A stretch of DNA of 64,000 nucleotides from Fomes fomentarius (taxonomy: Eukaryota > Basidiomycota > Agaricomycetes > Polyporales > Polyporaceae). Position numbers and translations under genes: made by a program. Below, in pieces: positions 23,146 to 35,984 of the stretch. The stretch spans positions 558,001-622,000 of the forward strand of contig JABYQN010000016.1 in NCBI GenBank assembly GCA_022606135.1, given 5' to 3'. How positions within the stretch are numbered: position 1 is the first letter of the stretch; each line of letters begins with the position of its first letter. The notes under the pieces are model-generated. The model saw only the letters and a list, made by a program, of their open reading frames with translations, ran no database searches and was not told the origin of the DNA.

Positions 23146-24446
23146 TCACAGCTCGTCGTGCGAGCGCGAGTACTCATCGTCATCGTCATCCTGCGCCGAC
23201 GCGCCAGCGCTGTAGAGCTTGCTCGTGATCGGGTTCACCACGCTCTGCACGTCCGACAGCTTCTCCTCGAGCTCCTCCGCCGTTGCGGACGAACCGTTCT
23301 CATCAATCCAGTCCGTCGTCTCCTTCACAGCCGCGAGAATGGCCTTCTTGTCCTCATCCTCAAGCTTACCGCCGAGACCATCCTGGTCGGCGAGTTGAGT
23401 CTTGAGGCCGTACACGAACGAGGAGAGGTGGTTGAGCGCCTCGATGCGCTTACGCTGAGCCTCGTCCTCGGCCGCGAACTCCTCGGCCTCCTTCACCATC
23501 CGCTCAATCTCCTCCGGCGAGAGACGACCCTTCTCGTTGGTGATCGTGATCGACTCCGACTTGCCACTGTGAATGGTCATCAGATCGGTGTCTGAAATGA
23601 AGAGGGCAGACTGTTCACTTACGTTCCCTTGTCGACTGCCGAGATCTTCATGATACCGTTGGCGTCGACCTCGAAGGTAACCTCGATCTGAGGAACACCA
23701 CGGGGGGCAGGCGGAATACTGGAGAGCTCAAACTTGCCGAGGAGGTTGTTGTCCTTCGTCAGAGACCGCTCACCCTCGTAGACCTGGATCAACACGGTCT
23801 GCTGGTTGTCGGCAGCAGTCGAGAAGCTTAACAGAATGTCAATGAGATGAACACAGATGAACGAAACCAGCTATACTCACATCTGGCTCTTGCGAGTGGG
23901 AATGACGGTGTTACGGGGGATGATCTTGGTCATGACACCACCGGTGGTCTCGATACCGAGCGTGAGGGCGTTGACATCAACGAGAACGACATCACCGAGC
24001 GACTCGTCACCGGCGAGGATACCACCCTGAACGGCAGCACCGTAGGCGACGGCCTCATCGGGGTTGATGCCCTTCGAAGGCTCCTTGCCAAAGTACTCCT
24101 TAAGGAGTTGTTGGACCTTGGGAATACGAGTTGAACCACCGACAAGGACGATCTCGTCGATGTCCTCCTTCTTCAGGTTCGCGTCCTTGAGCACCTGCTC
24201 GACGGGCTTCATCGTCTTACGGAAGAGGTCCATGTTGAGCTCCTCGAACTTGGCACGAGTGAGCGTCTCTGAGAAGTCGTTACCGTTCTCGAACGCTTCG
24301 ATCTCAATGCGCGTCGACTGCTGGCTGGACAGCGTACGCTTAGCCTTCTCGACTTCGCGCTTGAGCTTGCCAAGAGCACGGAGGTTGCTCGTGACATCAG
24401 TACCAGTCTTCTTCTTGTACTGCTTGACGAGGAAGTCGATGACACG

Positions 24447-24482
<36 letters not shown>

Positions 24483-24672
24483 GGCAGTAGCCAAGACCTC
24501 GAAGACACCGTCGTCAATGGAAAGGAGCGACACATCGAAAGTACCACCACCAAGATCGTAGACAATGATCTGAGACTCGCCGCCCTTCTTGTCAAGACCG
24601 TACGCGATGGCGGCAGCGGTGGGCTCGTTGATGATACGAAGGACCTGAAGACCAGCGATGGTACCGGCGTCC

Positions 24673-24704
<32 letters not shown>

Positions 24705-25445
24705 GGCAGGGACAGTGACGACGGCGTGAGAGACAGACCTCCCGAGGTATGCCTCAGCAGTCTCCTTCATCTTGCCCAGAACCATGGCGGAGATCTCCTC
24801 GGGAGTCTGCATCGGATTCCGGTCAGAGACAACATTCAACATTATCCGAGGAGAGAGACAAACTTACGAATTCGCGGAGCTCACCACGGTATTTAACCTG
24901 AACGTTCGGCTTTCCGCCCTTGGCGGTAACCTGGAAAGGCCAGTGCTTCCTGTCGCGTTGGACCTCGGGGTCATCGAATTTGCGGCCAATGAGACGCTTG
25001 GCGTCGAAGACAGTGTTCTCCGGGTTGGAGTGGAACGCATTCTTCGCGCTGTCACCAACACTATGCGCAGGGACAATGAGGGAGATGTAAATGAATGTGG
25101 AATAGAACCATAACTTACAGTCGTTCCTCGTCCGAGAAGCTAACCCATGAAGGCGTGATACGGTGACCCTGGTCGTTGGCGATAATCTCGACGCGTCCAC
25201 CCCGTTGTACACCAACACAAGAGTACGTCGTGCCCAGATCTGCAGCATGTCAGGAAGAATTTTCGCCTAAGTGCACGTTGCTACTTACCGATACCAATTA
25301 CAGGACCATACTTGGCCTTCTCATCGTCAGCGTTCACGGAAACCGGGCATAAAAGAATGAGAGCGAGGAAAGCGAGGAAGACAAGGGACATAGACGACAG
25401 CAGTCGCCGAGTGTGTGTCCGCGTCGGTCGACGAGGGAGAGACAT
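23146..25445 (-). CDS. KAR2: ER-lumenal Hsp70 chaperone BiP/Kar2
   Basis: ATP-driven chaperone of the ER lumen: protein import, folding and unfolded-protein signalling. Exons 25445-25289, 25239-25119, 25060-24868, 24806-23881, 23826-23623 and 23566-23146 join to 673 aa. An N-terminal hydrophobic signal sequence (residues 19-36, [10 protein letters not shown]) precedes the ATPase domain. Visible motifs: DLGTTYSCV (about 53-61), [16 protein letters not shown] (about 215-230), [10 protein letters not shown] (241-250), [10 protein letters not shown] (378-387). The substrate-binding domain includes [16 protein letters not shown]. The C-terminus is HDEL, the ER retrieval signal, which distinguishes it from cytosolic and mitochondrial Hsp70. 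Upstream are two UPRE-like sites and a three-unit heat-shock element. Confidence 0.98.
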
Positions 25446-25519
25446 GATGAGAGGAGGAGAAGAGGTGTTTGTGAGCCACAAGTCACCGCGCGTTATTTAT
25501 CCAGCGGGCTCGCGTCCCG

Positions 25520-25527
25520 CCACGTCA
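25520..25527 (-). promoter_or_regulatory. UPRE-like site (TGACGTGG) upstream of KAR2
   Basis: TGACGTGG on the minus strand, about 75 bases before the start codon; matches the core bound by Hac1/XBP1-type bZIP factors. Confidence 0.55.
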
Positions 25528-25577
25528 ACACTTTCGAGATGAGTAGCCCCCAATCACCCCGTTGCTGGTGCAAGGTC

Positions 25578-25585
25578 TGACGTGG
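25578..25585 (+). promoter_or_regulatory. Second UPRE-like site (TGACGTGG)
   Basis: The same octamer in the opposite orientation, about 133 bases before the KAR2 start. Two exact copies within 70 bases of a BiP gene are unlikely to be chance. Confidence 0.55.
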
Positions 25586-25651
25586 CAAAATGACGGGCGT
25601 TTGCTCACCAGCACTCCCTGTTATGGCAGTTCCTCGTGGGTCGGTTACCTA

Positions 25652-25664
25652 GAAATTTCGAGAA
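25652..25664. promoter_or_regulatory. Heat-shock element, three perfect units
   Basis: GAAatTTCgaGAA, three alternating HSF units, about 207 bases upstream of the KAR2 start. Confidence 0.6.
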
Positions 25665-25699
25665 ACACCGTAGCGATGTCCGAGGTCCCGCTCTTCTCC

Positions 25700-26285
25700 G
25701 TCTTTCGTGTGTCACGTCCACGTCGCATGATGTGCATCCTGTGAGTGTGACACCTTTTGCGTTCTCTGCACCGCACGGAGCACGGAGAATTATCGAACCT
25801 AGGTCTCGTTCTGCAAATTCTCCGGAGCAATCTACAAGCAGCATGAGTAGAGAGGTCCACGTATGTACAACGCTACAAACGCTGAGATGATTCTAGCCAT
25901 GACTCGTGCTTCATCCAGACGACACTCCATAGATAGTACGAACCTTTACCTTGATCGAGAAGGTACTGCTTCATGCTGACCAGCTCAGCTGGAAATCATC
26001 TTCATTCGAGTTCAACGTATTCTGCACGCGTTTGCCAACACCACTCGTTTGCTAACGCAAACCTGCCCACAGCTGTACAACGGGAGCGGTCAAACCAACA
26101 CCACCGAACAAGCAGGATGTAAAACTGTACAAGCAGGATATATTAGATGACGCCTAAGAAGTACTAGTGATACACCGGCGATCCAGGACAGCAGGGATGA
26201 GTGGAGGGAGTGCGCAATAAATATGTTGTACAACAATGTGAATCCGGATGATGCAAGCAGGACCAGAGAGGAGATGAACAATAAG
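25700..26285. other. Intergenic region between KAR2 and the Naa30 gene
   Basis: No gene seen. It holds the distal KAR2 upstream region, with a partial UPRE-like CCACGTC near 25720, and the 3' flank of the acetyltransferase gene, with a short repeated ACAAGCAGGAT near 26110-26140. Confidence 0.4.
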
Positions 26286-27126
26286 TCAATCACCGCGAGG
26301 AAACTTCATCGTCACTGTCGTAAGGGAGAGCGGGGATAGCAATCGTACGCGCCGGTGCGAGGAACCGGATTGGCAGCCCCTTCTTGATGACCTCGCCGTC
26401 GTCTTCGTCGTCAACCTCGGGGGTGGGACGACCAGGACTAGCCTGAATGCGTCCTTGCCATTGAGATAGAAGCGCCAGAGACGCTTCTCTCGAATGAAAC
26501 CCAAAGATTCATAAAGAGATAGCGCAGCGGAGTTATCGAACTCAGTCTCGAGAACGACCTGCAGAGGTTAACCGTCAGGACGTCGCAAAAAGAGTAAGGA
26601 AGCTCTACATATATGAAGTACCTCTTCAACGCCGTGTTTCTTCATTATTTCGACAGTCCGGCGAACGAGCGTGCTCGCTATCAATTCGATGATAAGGGCC
26701 TGAGCGACGGTGGACAACGACGACGGCATGGACTCACCTATGCCACGCTTTCTCCAATTCTTATGCACACTCAGCATCGCAATGTAGCCCCTGTTTGTGA
26801 CATCTCGATGCAGGCTTTGCTTGCAAACGATGACACCCACTGGGTCAGACGACTGGCTCGGATAAGCCTGAATGGGACCCGGACGAAGTCAGATACGTTG
26901 ATGAGGTACCCGCAACGCCGAGCTTACAAGGAACGACAAGTGTGGCCTACGCGTCGGATGGTCAGGGCTATTCACCGAGATGTTCGCGCGAGCCCACTCA
27001 CCATTGCTGAAGGAAATAACGATAGGTGTAGATAACATACGGCTCACTCAGTTCATGCTGAACGAGCGCCATTATATGAGGTAATTCAGACTCGCCACTA
27101 TACTGTCGGTAGATTATAGAGTCCAT
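26286..27126 (-). CDS. NatC N-terminal acetyltransferase catalytic subunit (Naa30/Mak3)
   Basis: GNAT-fold enzyme that acetylates the N-terminal Met of proteins starting Met-Leu/Ile/Phe/Trp, cotranslationally. Exons 27126-27002, 26946-26928, 26867-26738, 26677-26622 and 26558-26286 join to 200 aa. Family signatures: [63 protein letters not shown] (the acetyl-CoA-binding Q/RxxGxG/A region), then [36 protein letters not shown]. After LVLVVPPP the predicted tail is basic and Ser/Arg-rich. Reading one base off instead gives an acidic tail ([10 protein letters not shown]...), so an indel in the C run near 26430 is possible. It is divergent from the Nup192 gene, with 241 bases between starts. Confidence 0.92.
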
Positions 27127-27367
27127 GATGAGCGTGACGAAGACGAAGAGTAATGAGCAGACGCAGAGAGGGCGATGGATGCGGGGAAGGGAGAAAGAAA
27201 GAATGATGAGAACCAAGACTGGATGGAAGCAGTAGTGAGGGCACGCGTTGGCCAGCACGCGGCGTGTCGACAGTCGCGCCTCGACGTCGCGTGGTCTGTG
27301 GCACGCGTCTCAGACATCCGGCAGCACGCACCGACCTTGACCTTGTTCTTGTCTGCTCTCTGCACCC

Positions 27368-30300
27368 ATGTCCTCTGTTTCTCGATTGCGGGCAATTCTT
27401 TCATCTGCGTTCAGCTCTCGAGGTCTTCCCAATGGCGAGCAGGAGTTCTTCGAGGAGCTTATGGCCCACAAGCCACAGCTGGTGAGCTTGTACGATGTTG
27501 GGGCGCGCAACCCGCAAGAGCAACGCGAGCTGGAGTCAGGTGCGTTCATTCATTCCTTGAATGTCGTGGTAAATGTATGTGCTAACTCTTGTGACAGGGA
27601 GGATCGTTGTAGAAGGTCGCTCCGTCGCGGTGAATGCAGACTTTGCAAGACAAGCTGTGTTCATTTCTCAACACCTCGACTGCTCGGAACGCTATGTCGC
27701 TGGCCTTCTCCAAGATGTCATGTCCCACAACCCAAACCTTACCCGAGAACAGTTCATCGAGGCGGCGGTCATGGAGTACCACACACGACGGAGAGACATC
27801 GCTGACTGCCTGGGCACCATCCTGCAAGCAGCGGAACAGGCGGAGACGGCAGACGCGTCACCCCTGCACCATCGAATCAATCTGTTCGTGCGGCAGCAAC
27901 TGCTCCAGTCTGCTGGAAGGACGGGAGGAACTCTCTCATTAGCGTTGAAGCTCTTCCAAGAGATTCATAACGTAGGGCATGCGCTCGGTAAGGCGCAGGC
28001 GGCACGACAAAACGCAAAGAGCGAGACGGTGGCTCCTTCACAAGGTGAGTATGCAGCTATATTATCTCAGGACACCACAAGACGCGTCAAACAGGTGCGA
28101 ATGCAGGGTTGGGTGCGGATGTGCTAAATGCACGGTGCGAGTCGCTCAAGTACGAGAGGCGCACTCTCGCTGTTGCATTGTTCCTGCTAGCACGCATAGG
28201 TCACTTGTCATCCAAGGAGATTCCGAAGATCGTCGACTGGCTCAATGCAAATCCTCGCCACCCCATGGTCTACTACCTCCTTCCAACTGTCTTGGCTGCT
28301 TTCGATGTGGTCGACCCAAACACGCTAGGTGGTCAGGCGCGCAAGACCTTGTTTGCGGATGGTAGCCTGGTAGCGGAGATGAAGCGCAGGTTGGACGTAT
28401 CGAAGGAATGGAGCGAGCCGGGGCTCAAGGCCACGATCCTCCTCCAATGGACACTGTTCCTTGCAGCAGTCCGACGTGCAGACCCTGCCCTGGAGAACAC
28501 GGATGGTTTCAGGGCCGACGAACTCGAGACGCAGATATGGAATGCGGTCCAGGGCGATTGCTTCACGTATCTCGCGCGTATGCTCACCTTATTCCAGAAG
28601 AGCCAGACCACGCGCGTCTTCACTTCGTACGCGTCCTCCGTGCTGACCATCACGGAACAGGACTTGCAGATGGAGTTGCCTGCTGACGACTTCAAAGCCA
28701 TCGTCCTCGATGAATGCGAGGCGCTCGTTCGTTCTCTCATCACGCAAGCCTCTTCTGAGCTCCGCAAAATCAAACAACGACAAGAGGACCTCCTGCTCGC
28801 AGGTGCTCGTGCAGACAGGTCACGCATGTACCGCTCATCTATGCCACCCGGTGCATCGCGCACAGCGACAGCGGAGCTAGACAAACCAGGCGTCCCGCCT
28901 CGGAATGACCTAGCCATGCTGTTATCGTTCATGGGGATGCTCTACACCATGTTGCCACCCGAGAAGGCGCTGCATCTGTGGGGTGCTGGTACTGTTCTAC
29001 CAGGTCAGCGGACGTCCTACAGAGAGTACCTTGAACTCAGCTCTGGCAAGCTTGCCGCGTTCCTCCAGTGGTCTATTTGGTCAACACAGGCTCGCGATAT
29101 AGATATGTCCATGGCGCTGTATGATATGCTTTCCGGTCTCGCCAACGGTCAACAGTGCAGCGAGCTCGCGTACAACTGCTTGGTGCGTGGTGGTGGGGAA
29201 GTCGTGCCAGGCGCTCCCGTGCCTTCTACTTCCACGGGTCACTACAACACAGGGACGTCGGTCTCTTGGAGCTCAGTGTTCGGTCTGCTCGAAACGTGGG
29301 CGGCCTCCGGCACCCCTCCTCGCTCGAACCCACCTCCTGGACAGACGATTGTTGGACATCAGCAAGGATTTGGTGCAAACCAGAACTGGCAAGCACAACA
29401 GCCGTCACCCCGCCCCCAGCAAATACAGCTAACGCAGCAGGACGTGCTCCTCGCGCAAGCATTCCTCCGCCTACTCTCGGTCGTGGTCACCAACTCTGTT
29501 CCCGCGCGAATCAATATATGCGGTCATGCTCGGTTCCGCGCCATCCCCACTCTGGTCTCTCTCGTTCCCCTCGGGCTCCCGCTGGAGCTTAAGGGTGCTG
29601 TGTTCGATACGCTGGCAGCCTTCTGCGCACCTGCACCAGGTGCGGGTGCCGCAGGTGTCGAGATCAGCAGGTCCGTTTGGACACTGATGGAGAGGATGGA
29701 AGTCATCAACGTACGTGTCGCGCACGGCCCTAGTGCTGGCCTTCCGGTTGGTAGGGGCGTTGAGCTCGAGCTGGACGAAGTTGAGTCGGCGTACAGATTG
29801 TACCCCTCCACAATCCCCTTCCTGAATCTCCTCAGCACTCTTATCCACACGCCCAAACGCATCCCCCTGCGCGAGCGAGTGGCAGATCCGACCCCAATCA
29901 ATACCATTCCGGAAGCGTTGGGTGCTCCTTATAGGACACCAGGGATTGGGCCATTCGTGTCCTTTGTGGTCGACAACGTCTTTGCTCGTATTCCCACACG
30001 CGAGTATCTTCGCCCGTCGGACCGGTGGCGCATGAACGATCTCTGTCTGTGCTTCATTGAGCGTTGTCTAGCAAGCTTCGACCTTGAGTCCCTTGTCACG
30101 AGCATCGAGGAGGCCCAGCCGACCAAGGAGGCAGTCGTACAACTTGTCATCCATCCGGGCTTCGAGATCATGAGGCGGTTGCTCACTACCACCCCACTGA
30201 AGGCCTCTATCCTATCGTATCTGGTTGATGGTCTCGATGGGTTCGATAAAGGATTGGCACAAGAGGAGCCGTACTATCGCACGACGATCATCCGTGTGCT

Positions 30301-33300
30301 CCGGATCATCCACCGCGTGCTGGAGGTCCAGGACATCTTCTTGGACGTCTTCATACCTCTTCTGGGCGAACTCAACGAGCCTGCTCTCACCGGCGACGTC
30401 CCACCTGTGTCATACTTCACTCGGTTCGACCAGGCGCTCTCCTTCACCCCCGACTATGTCCCTGCTCTGGCCGCATATATATGCTATTCATCCTACCCGG
30501 AGTTGATGCTGCTAAGCGTGAAGATCCTCAAGACATTGTCTACGTCTTCTGCCCTCTCACAGCTCGCTTTGCTTATCGACAGGAGCAGCGAGTCAATCCG
30601 TATTCTCGAGGGCTATCTCCGTGTTCTGGATACGCACGTCGCGGAGGACGTCGAGGAAGCAGAGACCGTCGCTGAGCAAACCACAGGTGCTGGAGCCGCG
30701 GATATCGACGAGACCTCGGATTTGCTCATCCAAGCCATAAGACTATCCATCCTTGATCTTCTAATCCTGAACACGCATCCTGACCGACCATTCCCAAATA
30801 TTGCGCATTTCCTCCTCTTCGGCGGTGTGTCCGCAGACAAGCAGATTCAGGACCCGCACGCACTCGGTGCCCGACGCTCTTGCGTACATTCCATCCTTGA
30901 CCTCCTCAACTTGGGGGTACCACGCCTCAAGGGCAAAGAGAGTCGCAGGCACCAGACACTTGGAGAGCCTCTCTTCATATCCCTCCCAGCATTCGCTGAA
31001 CGGTGCTACCATGTCATCTTCCAGCTCTGTCAGCACCCGCGCACTTCCGAGGCGACCATGCGGTACTTGCGCACCCGAGAGGATTTCTTCGCCCGTCACC
31101 TCGCCGCCATTCCCTTCAAGGTCCCAGCCACCGAGCAGCAGCCGTTCGTCGAGATTGCGTACGGCGACGGCTCGAGGGTCATCACCACCGTCACGACAAT
31201 ATCGTCCTTCCTCAAGCTGCGCTCATGGATCCTTGACCTCGTCGCCCTCGACTTGCACGTCCTGACGAACCATGGCCACCACAAGAGCGTTTCTGAGCTG
31301 TTGGAGCTCATGTTCGGGAACGAGGAAGACTACCTTGAGGATGGCACGGACAGCTGGGAGAACGACATGTTCAAACCCTTCCGCGAAGTCGGACAGTCCC
31401 ACCTCAGGATGATTGAGCTTGTCCAGTCTCTCGACTTCGATTGGTCAGATAGCCTAGCTGTCCAACCACAGGAGCTCGAGTTCCTGGGTCGATTGAACCT
31501 GCAGTCGTGTCTCCGGATTGACGAGTCTGGTTGCGAGGTCGTTGACCGCACAGCTTTGCTCACGCTTCTCACCCTCGCGAAGCGCACGCTGCATCTTCAG
31601 GGTCGGGTGGCCAGCAAGGCACATGCTGATCAATTGGAGGCGGAGAGCAATTACATTCTGGAAAGCTGCGCCATCGAGAACCACAGGCGCAAAATTCGCC
31701 ATGCCTCCGCGACTGGCTACGAAGCGTGGCGGCGGTTGCTCGACATGGCGCTTATGAAGTGTTTCGACCGCCTGCCATTCGATCGGCGGGAGAACATGCT
31801 GTTTGACCTCCTACATGTCCTACCCAACTCTCTTCGTTCCTCCAACGTCCTCGAGTCGACTGCTGTCTTACTCTCAGAGACCATTCTGTCTACCATCACC
31901 AAGCTGCGAGAAGATCGTCGTCACCAAGTACTGCTTCAATCTGCCGGTGGAGACATCGAAGCCGGAGCTCTCCCTACCGAGCGTCTCAATGTCCTCCTTC
32001 GGAGCATGCTGGAGTGCGTCGTGGACCACAATCGTATCGAACTCGTCCGTGGAAACCTCTACGCCGCAGTCGTCAACTACATTCACCTCGTTCTCCACGC
32101 TGAAGCGCCAGAAGGTCGCGATGAAGAGGGCTTCAATGCTTTGTCCTCGTCATTGTCGCCTGCTTCGAGCAGAGACGAGCTTGCGTTCAGCGACAGCTCG
32201 TCCTTTGCGTCAGTGTCAAGTCAACTGGTACTCCAAGGGCAGTCTGCAAGCTCTTCCCTCATATTGTCGAGCATCTCCATCTTGAAGCCAGCCATGGAGC
32301 GACTCATCGCTATCGTGTCCCGCGATGCTATCGATGGAACGGAGGTTTGGAAGACAGTCGCGTTCATGCTCCTTGACTCGTTGATCAGATTGTCGAGATG
32401 GGAGAAGCACTCTTCGTCGCTTGCTGCTCTTGCGCGACAAGGATCCTTGGGCGGTTTCGTTCGGGGTCTGAAGGAGTCGGACCTACTGCTGCAGGCGGTT
32501 CTCAAGCCCGATCCAGGTAAGTCAAACAAGATGTCTGAACCAATCAATGTTGATGTGACATTGCCTAGATGACCTAAACCCCTTGTACGTCTACGAAGCC
32601 AAAATGTCGCTACTGGTTCGGATGGCGCAAACAAGACAGGGCGCAGAACGTCTCCTGGAGGCACGCGTTCTTCCTATTCTGGCGGATTGTGATTACCTCG
32701 ACGCCAGACCAGAAGCTGATCAGGCCTTCCTTGGTACGCGATTTCGCGCTGGTCTTGACATGATGATAGGCTCACAACCAGTGGTATCAGATCGCGACAG
32801 CTTCCTGCCATCGGCCGTTCAGCGTTACCACCAGTTGTTCATGCCTGCACTTCAGCTCGTCAGCGGACTGCTGATCAGTCTTGGTCCCAAGCACGTAACT
32901 GCTGCTAACCATGTGAGTGGCCTGACTCTGCATCCCAGCGGCGATGTGAACTGACAACTGTCCCATAGGCACTCCAATTCCTGTCAAGCCACAGAGACAC
33001 CGCCGTGCTCCTGCTGAAGAACGAGGTCGACGAGCTGTCACTGTCCGTGATGGAGGAGACTCGCTTACTTGTCTCGCTGTGCAATTCCGTGGTGCACCTT
33101 ATCCCGAAGACTGAACTCGTGAGTCGGGTCTGATCTTGGATTGCTCATATGTCTGACTTGCCCACGCCTAGCTTTCGAGCTCTGGATTTGGCGCACTCCA
33201 CGGCGCGATCTCGAGTCTGGCAGCGAAATGCCTGGGCGATCAGTACTGGACCGAGCTTGTAAAGCCTCAGACAGATGCAGAGCTGGCTGATGTGGCCGTG

Positions 33301-34391
33301 CAGTCGCTCGGTATGCGTTTCTTCTAACATTCAAGGTGTGGTTTCTGAATGTCTCGGATTGCAGAATATGCCCCGGACACCAAGTTCCGTGCAGCTGTGC
33401 GCGTCAAGGAGGAGCTGCTCAAGAATGCCATCATCACGTACCTTGGCACAGCGAGTGACTTCACAGAAGCGGACTTCACCCTGATCCTCTCTCCAGCCAT
33501 CACAACGCCCAAGCATGAGGAACGGCCGACGAGGTTTATTGGTGAGAACAAAATGTTGAAGTCGTGCCCCAACCTTCTTGCTCATCCGGTCACGAATAGC
33601 GACGGTACCAACAATCGGTGATGCCATCGAGGCACTGGATAGCTTCTGCCGTGACCTCGCACACGTGCTGCTCCGGATTGTGGATCTCTCAGCAGAGTTG
33701 GCGAACAAGGACCACATCAGGGCTGACAACATCCAGGAGGTATGCTCATCAACAAATAGTCATCCTCAGCCTCAACGTCTGACTGGTGATCCAGATCGTA
33801 CAGATCTCCGACGCCACGCTCCTCGAGAATCTCGACATGCGGCAGCGACAGACCCTCGTCAGCCGCGAGCTCGCGTTCTGGCGCGCTAGCGCCAAGCGAC
33901 GTGCGCAGACCATTTTGAGTAAGTCTGGCTCCATCGCACGGAAACAATAGACTTCACGCCTCAGCCACTGACGCGTTAATGTTACTGCTTCTACAGACTC
34001 GCTGGAGATGTTGCTGCTGCTGCTCTGGCGACACCTTGCGTTTTACCTCGAAGGCCGGCATATCAACAACCCCGACCTGAAGGGCTCGATCTCGCACAGC
34101 ATGCGCTTCGCGTCCTCGCCTGACCTCGACACGCTCAGAGCAGAGGCGCAACGCAGGCTTGCGCCGGTACTCACGGCGTTGCAGGAGCTTGACCTCGTGA
34201 GTTGTTACTGAGGCCCTCCGCCCCTTACATGCTGACAACAGTTACCGCAGGATGAGGAGACACTGGGCAGCGACTGGCGTTCATACGAGAGCTACCGCAC
34301 AATCATGGCGCGCAGGATCGCTGACACAGCAGGGCTCGAGGAAGAGCCTGAAGACCAAACCACACCGAAAAATGGGCACCTCACCTTCTGA
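27368..34391 (+). CDS. Inner-ring nucleoporin Nup192/Nup205 family
   Basis: Large alpha-helical scaffold of the nuclear pore inner ring. Eleven exons join in frame to 2151 aa: 27368-27539, 27598-28044, 28095-32516, 32569-32912, 32969-33118, 33172-33310, 33365-33541, 33600-33739, 33795-33918, 33997-34196 and 34251-34391. The third exon alone is 4.4 kb. Length and architecture fit the family. Readable family-like segments are ISQHLDCSERYVAGLLQDVM near the N-terminus, FLLARIGHLSSKEIPKIVDW, and TIPFLNLLSTLIHTPKRIPL in the middle. There is a low-complexity Gln/Pro/Asn insert around residues 615-660. No membrane segments. The C-terminus is hydrophilic (EEPEDQTTPKNGHLTF). Identification rests on overall pattern and length. 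Confidence 0.88.
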
Positions 34392-34617
34392 GTTAATTGC
34401 CTGGTGACTGCCCAATCCCTTCGCACCGTATTCTTGTACTTGCTCTGCATACGCTCCCACCGACTCTTCACGACAGCACGAATGTATAATAAATTATAAT
34501 GTAGCGACGAACTGGAGTTGACGTGGGCAGCGGCGTGCGCACTCTCGAGGCCTGGAGCTTGAATGGAAAACGGTGCAGAAAGCAGTACAGATACAGCGCA
34601 AGGATAATCACAAGGTA

Positions 34618-35582
34618 TCAGATCGGAAGCAAGCTGCCCGCGCCACGCAGCGCCATTTGGCCGCCGAAGCGCAGCGTCTGCGTTCCTCCAGGGAAGTATG
34701 CGACCACGTAGGAGACAAGAGCGATAACCTAAACGAGGAATATGTTGGTCAGCAGTTGTTCGATATAAGAGACCCACAGGGGAGAGAGAACCGTACTTGG
34801 ACGATGGCACCAATCAGGGAGCCAAGGTACGAGTGAGCCTGTGGTATTTTCGTCAGATATAACTACGGGTGTGCAACGTTGCAGTACTCACTCCTAGTGA
34901 GAAGTACAGCGTGAGCCCTAGACTTGCAAAGTATGCGACAGAGAACGGGAGCCGCTCCGTCGAAACGAGGTGCTTGATATGGTTTATGGGCCCGATGAGC
35001 ACCGAGAACCTGCGCGCGAAGCACTGCTCAGTCCCCCGGCAAGGTACCCAACCATCATGGAAACTCGAGAGCTCACCCGAACATCACCAGCAGACTCCCC
35101 AAGCTGTACATGGCTCCCACTCATGAGTCTCTGCGCACACGCAGGAATCTACAAGACTCACCTGAACGAAAGCGCGAACTTGGACGGACGTAGCGCGATC
35201 ATCGGCAGCGTTATGAACGCCACAAAGAAACACACCGCGGCCCCTATCAAGCACGCCCCGAACCCCAGCAGCCTGCACGTCGTCCGTCATCCGACACAAC
35301 GCCCCGTACCCAACTTGCGCGTCAGGACTCAGGCCGCAGCACGGCACACAAGTTGACGTACCTCTCCCATCTCGACAGCGCAAAATACGCCTCGTCCTCG
35401 TTTGACCTCTCTCCCGAACGTAGTGGTATGTAGCCGTTCCCAATGGCGTTGTAGAATCGTGAGAAGGGATTCGCGCCGGTCGATGTGTTCTGTTGTTGGG
35501 CTGAATCGTCGTTATTGCCTCGCGCCCACCGAAATTGAGATAGGTTCTCTCGGAAAGACTGTTCCGTTGATGGTGCAGGCAT
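34618..35582 (-). CDS. SFT2: Sft2-family vesicle transport protein
   Basis: Tetra-spanning Golgi membrane protein that helps fuse endosome-derived vesicles with the Golgi. Exons 35582-35362, 35272-35162, 35103-35077, 35009-34892, 34838-34797 and 34728-34618 join to 209 aa. The N-terminal hydrophilic part ends with GYIPLRSGERSNEDEAYFAL, SRWERLLGFGACLIGAAVCF. Membrane segments follow: FFVAFITLPMI, SLLVMFGFSVLIGPINH, VAYFASLGLTLYFSLG, YLGSLIGAIVQVIALVSYVV, then AYFPGGTQTLRFGG, the family's C-terminal signature. It converges with the Nup192 gene, with 226 bases between the stops. It sits at the inner edge of the right inverted arm. Confidence 0.92.
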
Positions 35583-35984
35583 CGTGTGAAGGAGCGTGTC
35601 GAGTAAGGGAGAAGAAGGAGTTGGACGACAATGTGGAGGTCAAGGTGGGGAATAAGTACCGACTCCGAGGATACTCGACTTCCGTTCCCGGCCCGCCAGC
35701 AATCAGCCCCAGAAAGGAAGCCTAGACGCCTCATACTAAGCCGCGTCACCGTTCGCCACACGCGGCCATGATTATATACGTGTCTTAGACTCTTCTATTC
35801 ACGGCAGTTTCCATACACACTGCCATAACCAAACGAAAGACGCGCTCGTTTGTATTTGAGCGATTCTACGGTACAACGTCCTATTCCCGCGAGAGCGCTT
35901 GGCAATGTGGATTCGTAATTGCATTACTCCACTATTGCTCCCGAAAACAGATAAGAACTTGAACCAACATACTCGCCTGCGCTT

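Noticed and set aside
24064..24561. 165-codon open frame antisense to KAR2
   Set aside because: A shadow of the strongly biased KAR2 codons; no start context or motif.
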